Shown here one piece after another: positions 63,835-64,000 of a stretch of DNA of 64,000 nucleotides (its first letter is position 1; each line of letters starts with the position of its first letter). A model generated the notes under the pieces. The model saw nothing but the letters and a program-made list of their open reading frames with translations. It was not told the DNA's origin and did not search any database. Location of the stretch: the NCBI GenBank assembly GCA_021648755.1, contig JAKISG010000001.1:1-64000 (forward strand). Reading direction: 5' to 3'. The position numbers were made by a program, and so were the translations under genes. The stretch comes from Flavobacteriaceae bacterium. GTDB lineage: Bacteria > Bacteroidota > Bacteroidia > Flavobacteriales > Flavobacteriaceae.

Positions 63835-64000
63835 TTAATTATTTTTTGGGCGATGTATTGACCAAGGTGTTTTAGGGCTTCTTACTTTTCTTTTATTCCA
63901 GTTCCAAATTACTTGTTGATAAGGTTTCCAAAGATAGTTTAGTGGATATACTAAAAAGTGTACCAATCGTGTAAAAGGAGTCATTAAAATAATTACAAAA
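63835..64000 (-). CDS. narI: Respiratory nitrate reductase gamma subunit, C-terminal end (partial)
   Basis: The minus-strand frame enters at 64000 and ends at a TAA at 63835, giving 54 residues. The segment MTPFTRLVHFLVYPLNYLW and the following KPYQQVIWNW match the C-terminal end of NarI. The His in RLVHFL corresponds to the distal heme ligand of E. coli NarI. NarI is the membrane cytochrome b that passes quinol electrons to NarGH. The rest of the gene, and presumably narG, narH and narJ, lie beyond the window. Confidence 0.88.
   Translation of the reverse strand, partial: FVIILMTPFTRLVHFLVYPLNYLWKPYQQVIWNWNKRKVRSPKTPWSIHRPKNN

Noticed and set aside
1..64000. tRNA, rRNA or CRISPR arrays
   Set aside because: No cloverleaf-like 3'-end block, rRNA segment or regularly spaced repeat array was recognised by eye; a dedicated scan was not possible.

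Overview
The window is AT-rich chromosomal DNA from a marine member of the Flavobacteriaceae (Bacteroidota). The evidence is: a complete Na+-translocating NADH:quinone reductase operon; type IX secretion and gliding proteins (a plug-type protein, a RemB-like barrel, a GldM paralogue, and a surface protein with a C-terminal sorting domain); a PafA-type phosphatase; menaquinone synthesis (menB); and promoters of the Bacteroidota form, TTG-N19-TAnnTTTG. Genus cannot be fixed from the sequence alone.

Layout. 1-2.4 kb: the 3' end of hflX, a WYL-type regulator reduced to its DNA-binding half, and a T9SS plug-like protein. 2.6-8.6 kb: nqrABCDEF, closed by a terminator. 8.77-10.17 kb: an ISL3-type insertion sequence with 26-bp terminal repeats and a two-frame transposase. 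10.2-16.7 kb: a minus-strand run with a LOG-family protein, uvrA, a short-chain dehydrogenase, a sugar-kinase-like ATPase and adenosine deaminase. 16.9-19.6 kb: manA, two small conserved proteins and prfB. 19.8-27.5 kb: msrA, deoC, a WbpD-like acetyltransferase, remB-like, a T9SS cargo protein and an orphan GldM paralogue. 27.5-30.8 kb: a YgiQ radical-SAM enzyme, a HEPN/MNT pair and a small protein with a Pro-Leu-Asp C-terminal sorting-like signal. 30.8-49.6 kb: mainly housekeeping genes (ribE, pdxA, a Na+/solute symporter, pyrH, frr, pafA-like, an MlaE/F-type lipid ABC transporter, menB, an FAH-family protein, leuS, rbfA, a LolC/E-type permease, an MscS channel, ridA). 49.6-57.5 kb: an envelope region with lptD, a triple-SPOR N-acetylmuramoyl-L-alanine amidase, a predicted cysteine-hydrolase effector with a lipoprotein partner, a decayed copy of the effector, and a lysozyme-like protein. 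57.8-64 kb: a nitrate/nitric-oxide block with a Ric/ScdA repair protein, a porin, a hemerythrin-like protein, two NarK-type transporters and the 3' end of narI, whose upstream nar genes must lie beyond the window.

How the genes fit together. NQR builds a sodium gradient that the Na+/solute symporter could use. The nar block indicates anaerobic nitrate respiration with protection against nitric oxide. The most novel segment is 54.2-56.6 kb: an uncharacterised protein with a candidate Cys-His-Asp triad, a lipoprotein gene starting directly after its stop codon, and a frameshifted relic of the same coding sequence just downstream. This is the arrangement expected of a toxin/immunity locus that turns over by duplication and decay, and it sits between peptidoglycan-active genes. 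Several promoters place a TAnnTTTG box exactly four bases before an ATG, which predicts leaderless mRNAs. No tRNA, rRNA or CRISPR array was recognised.
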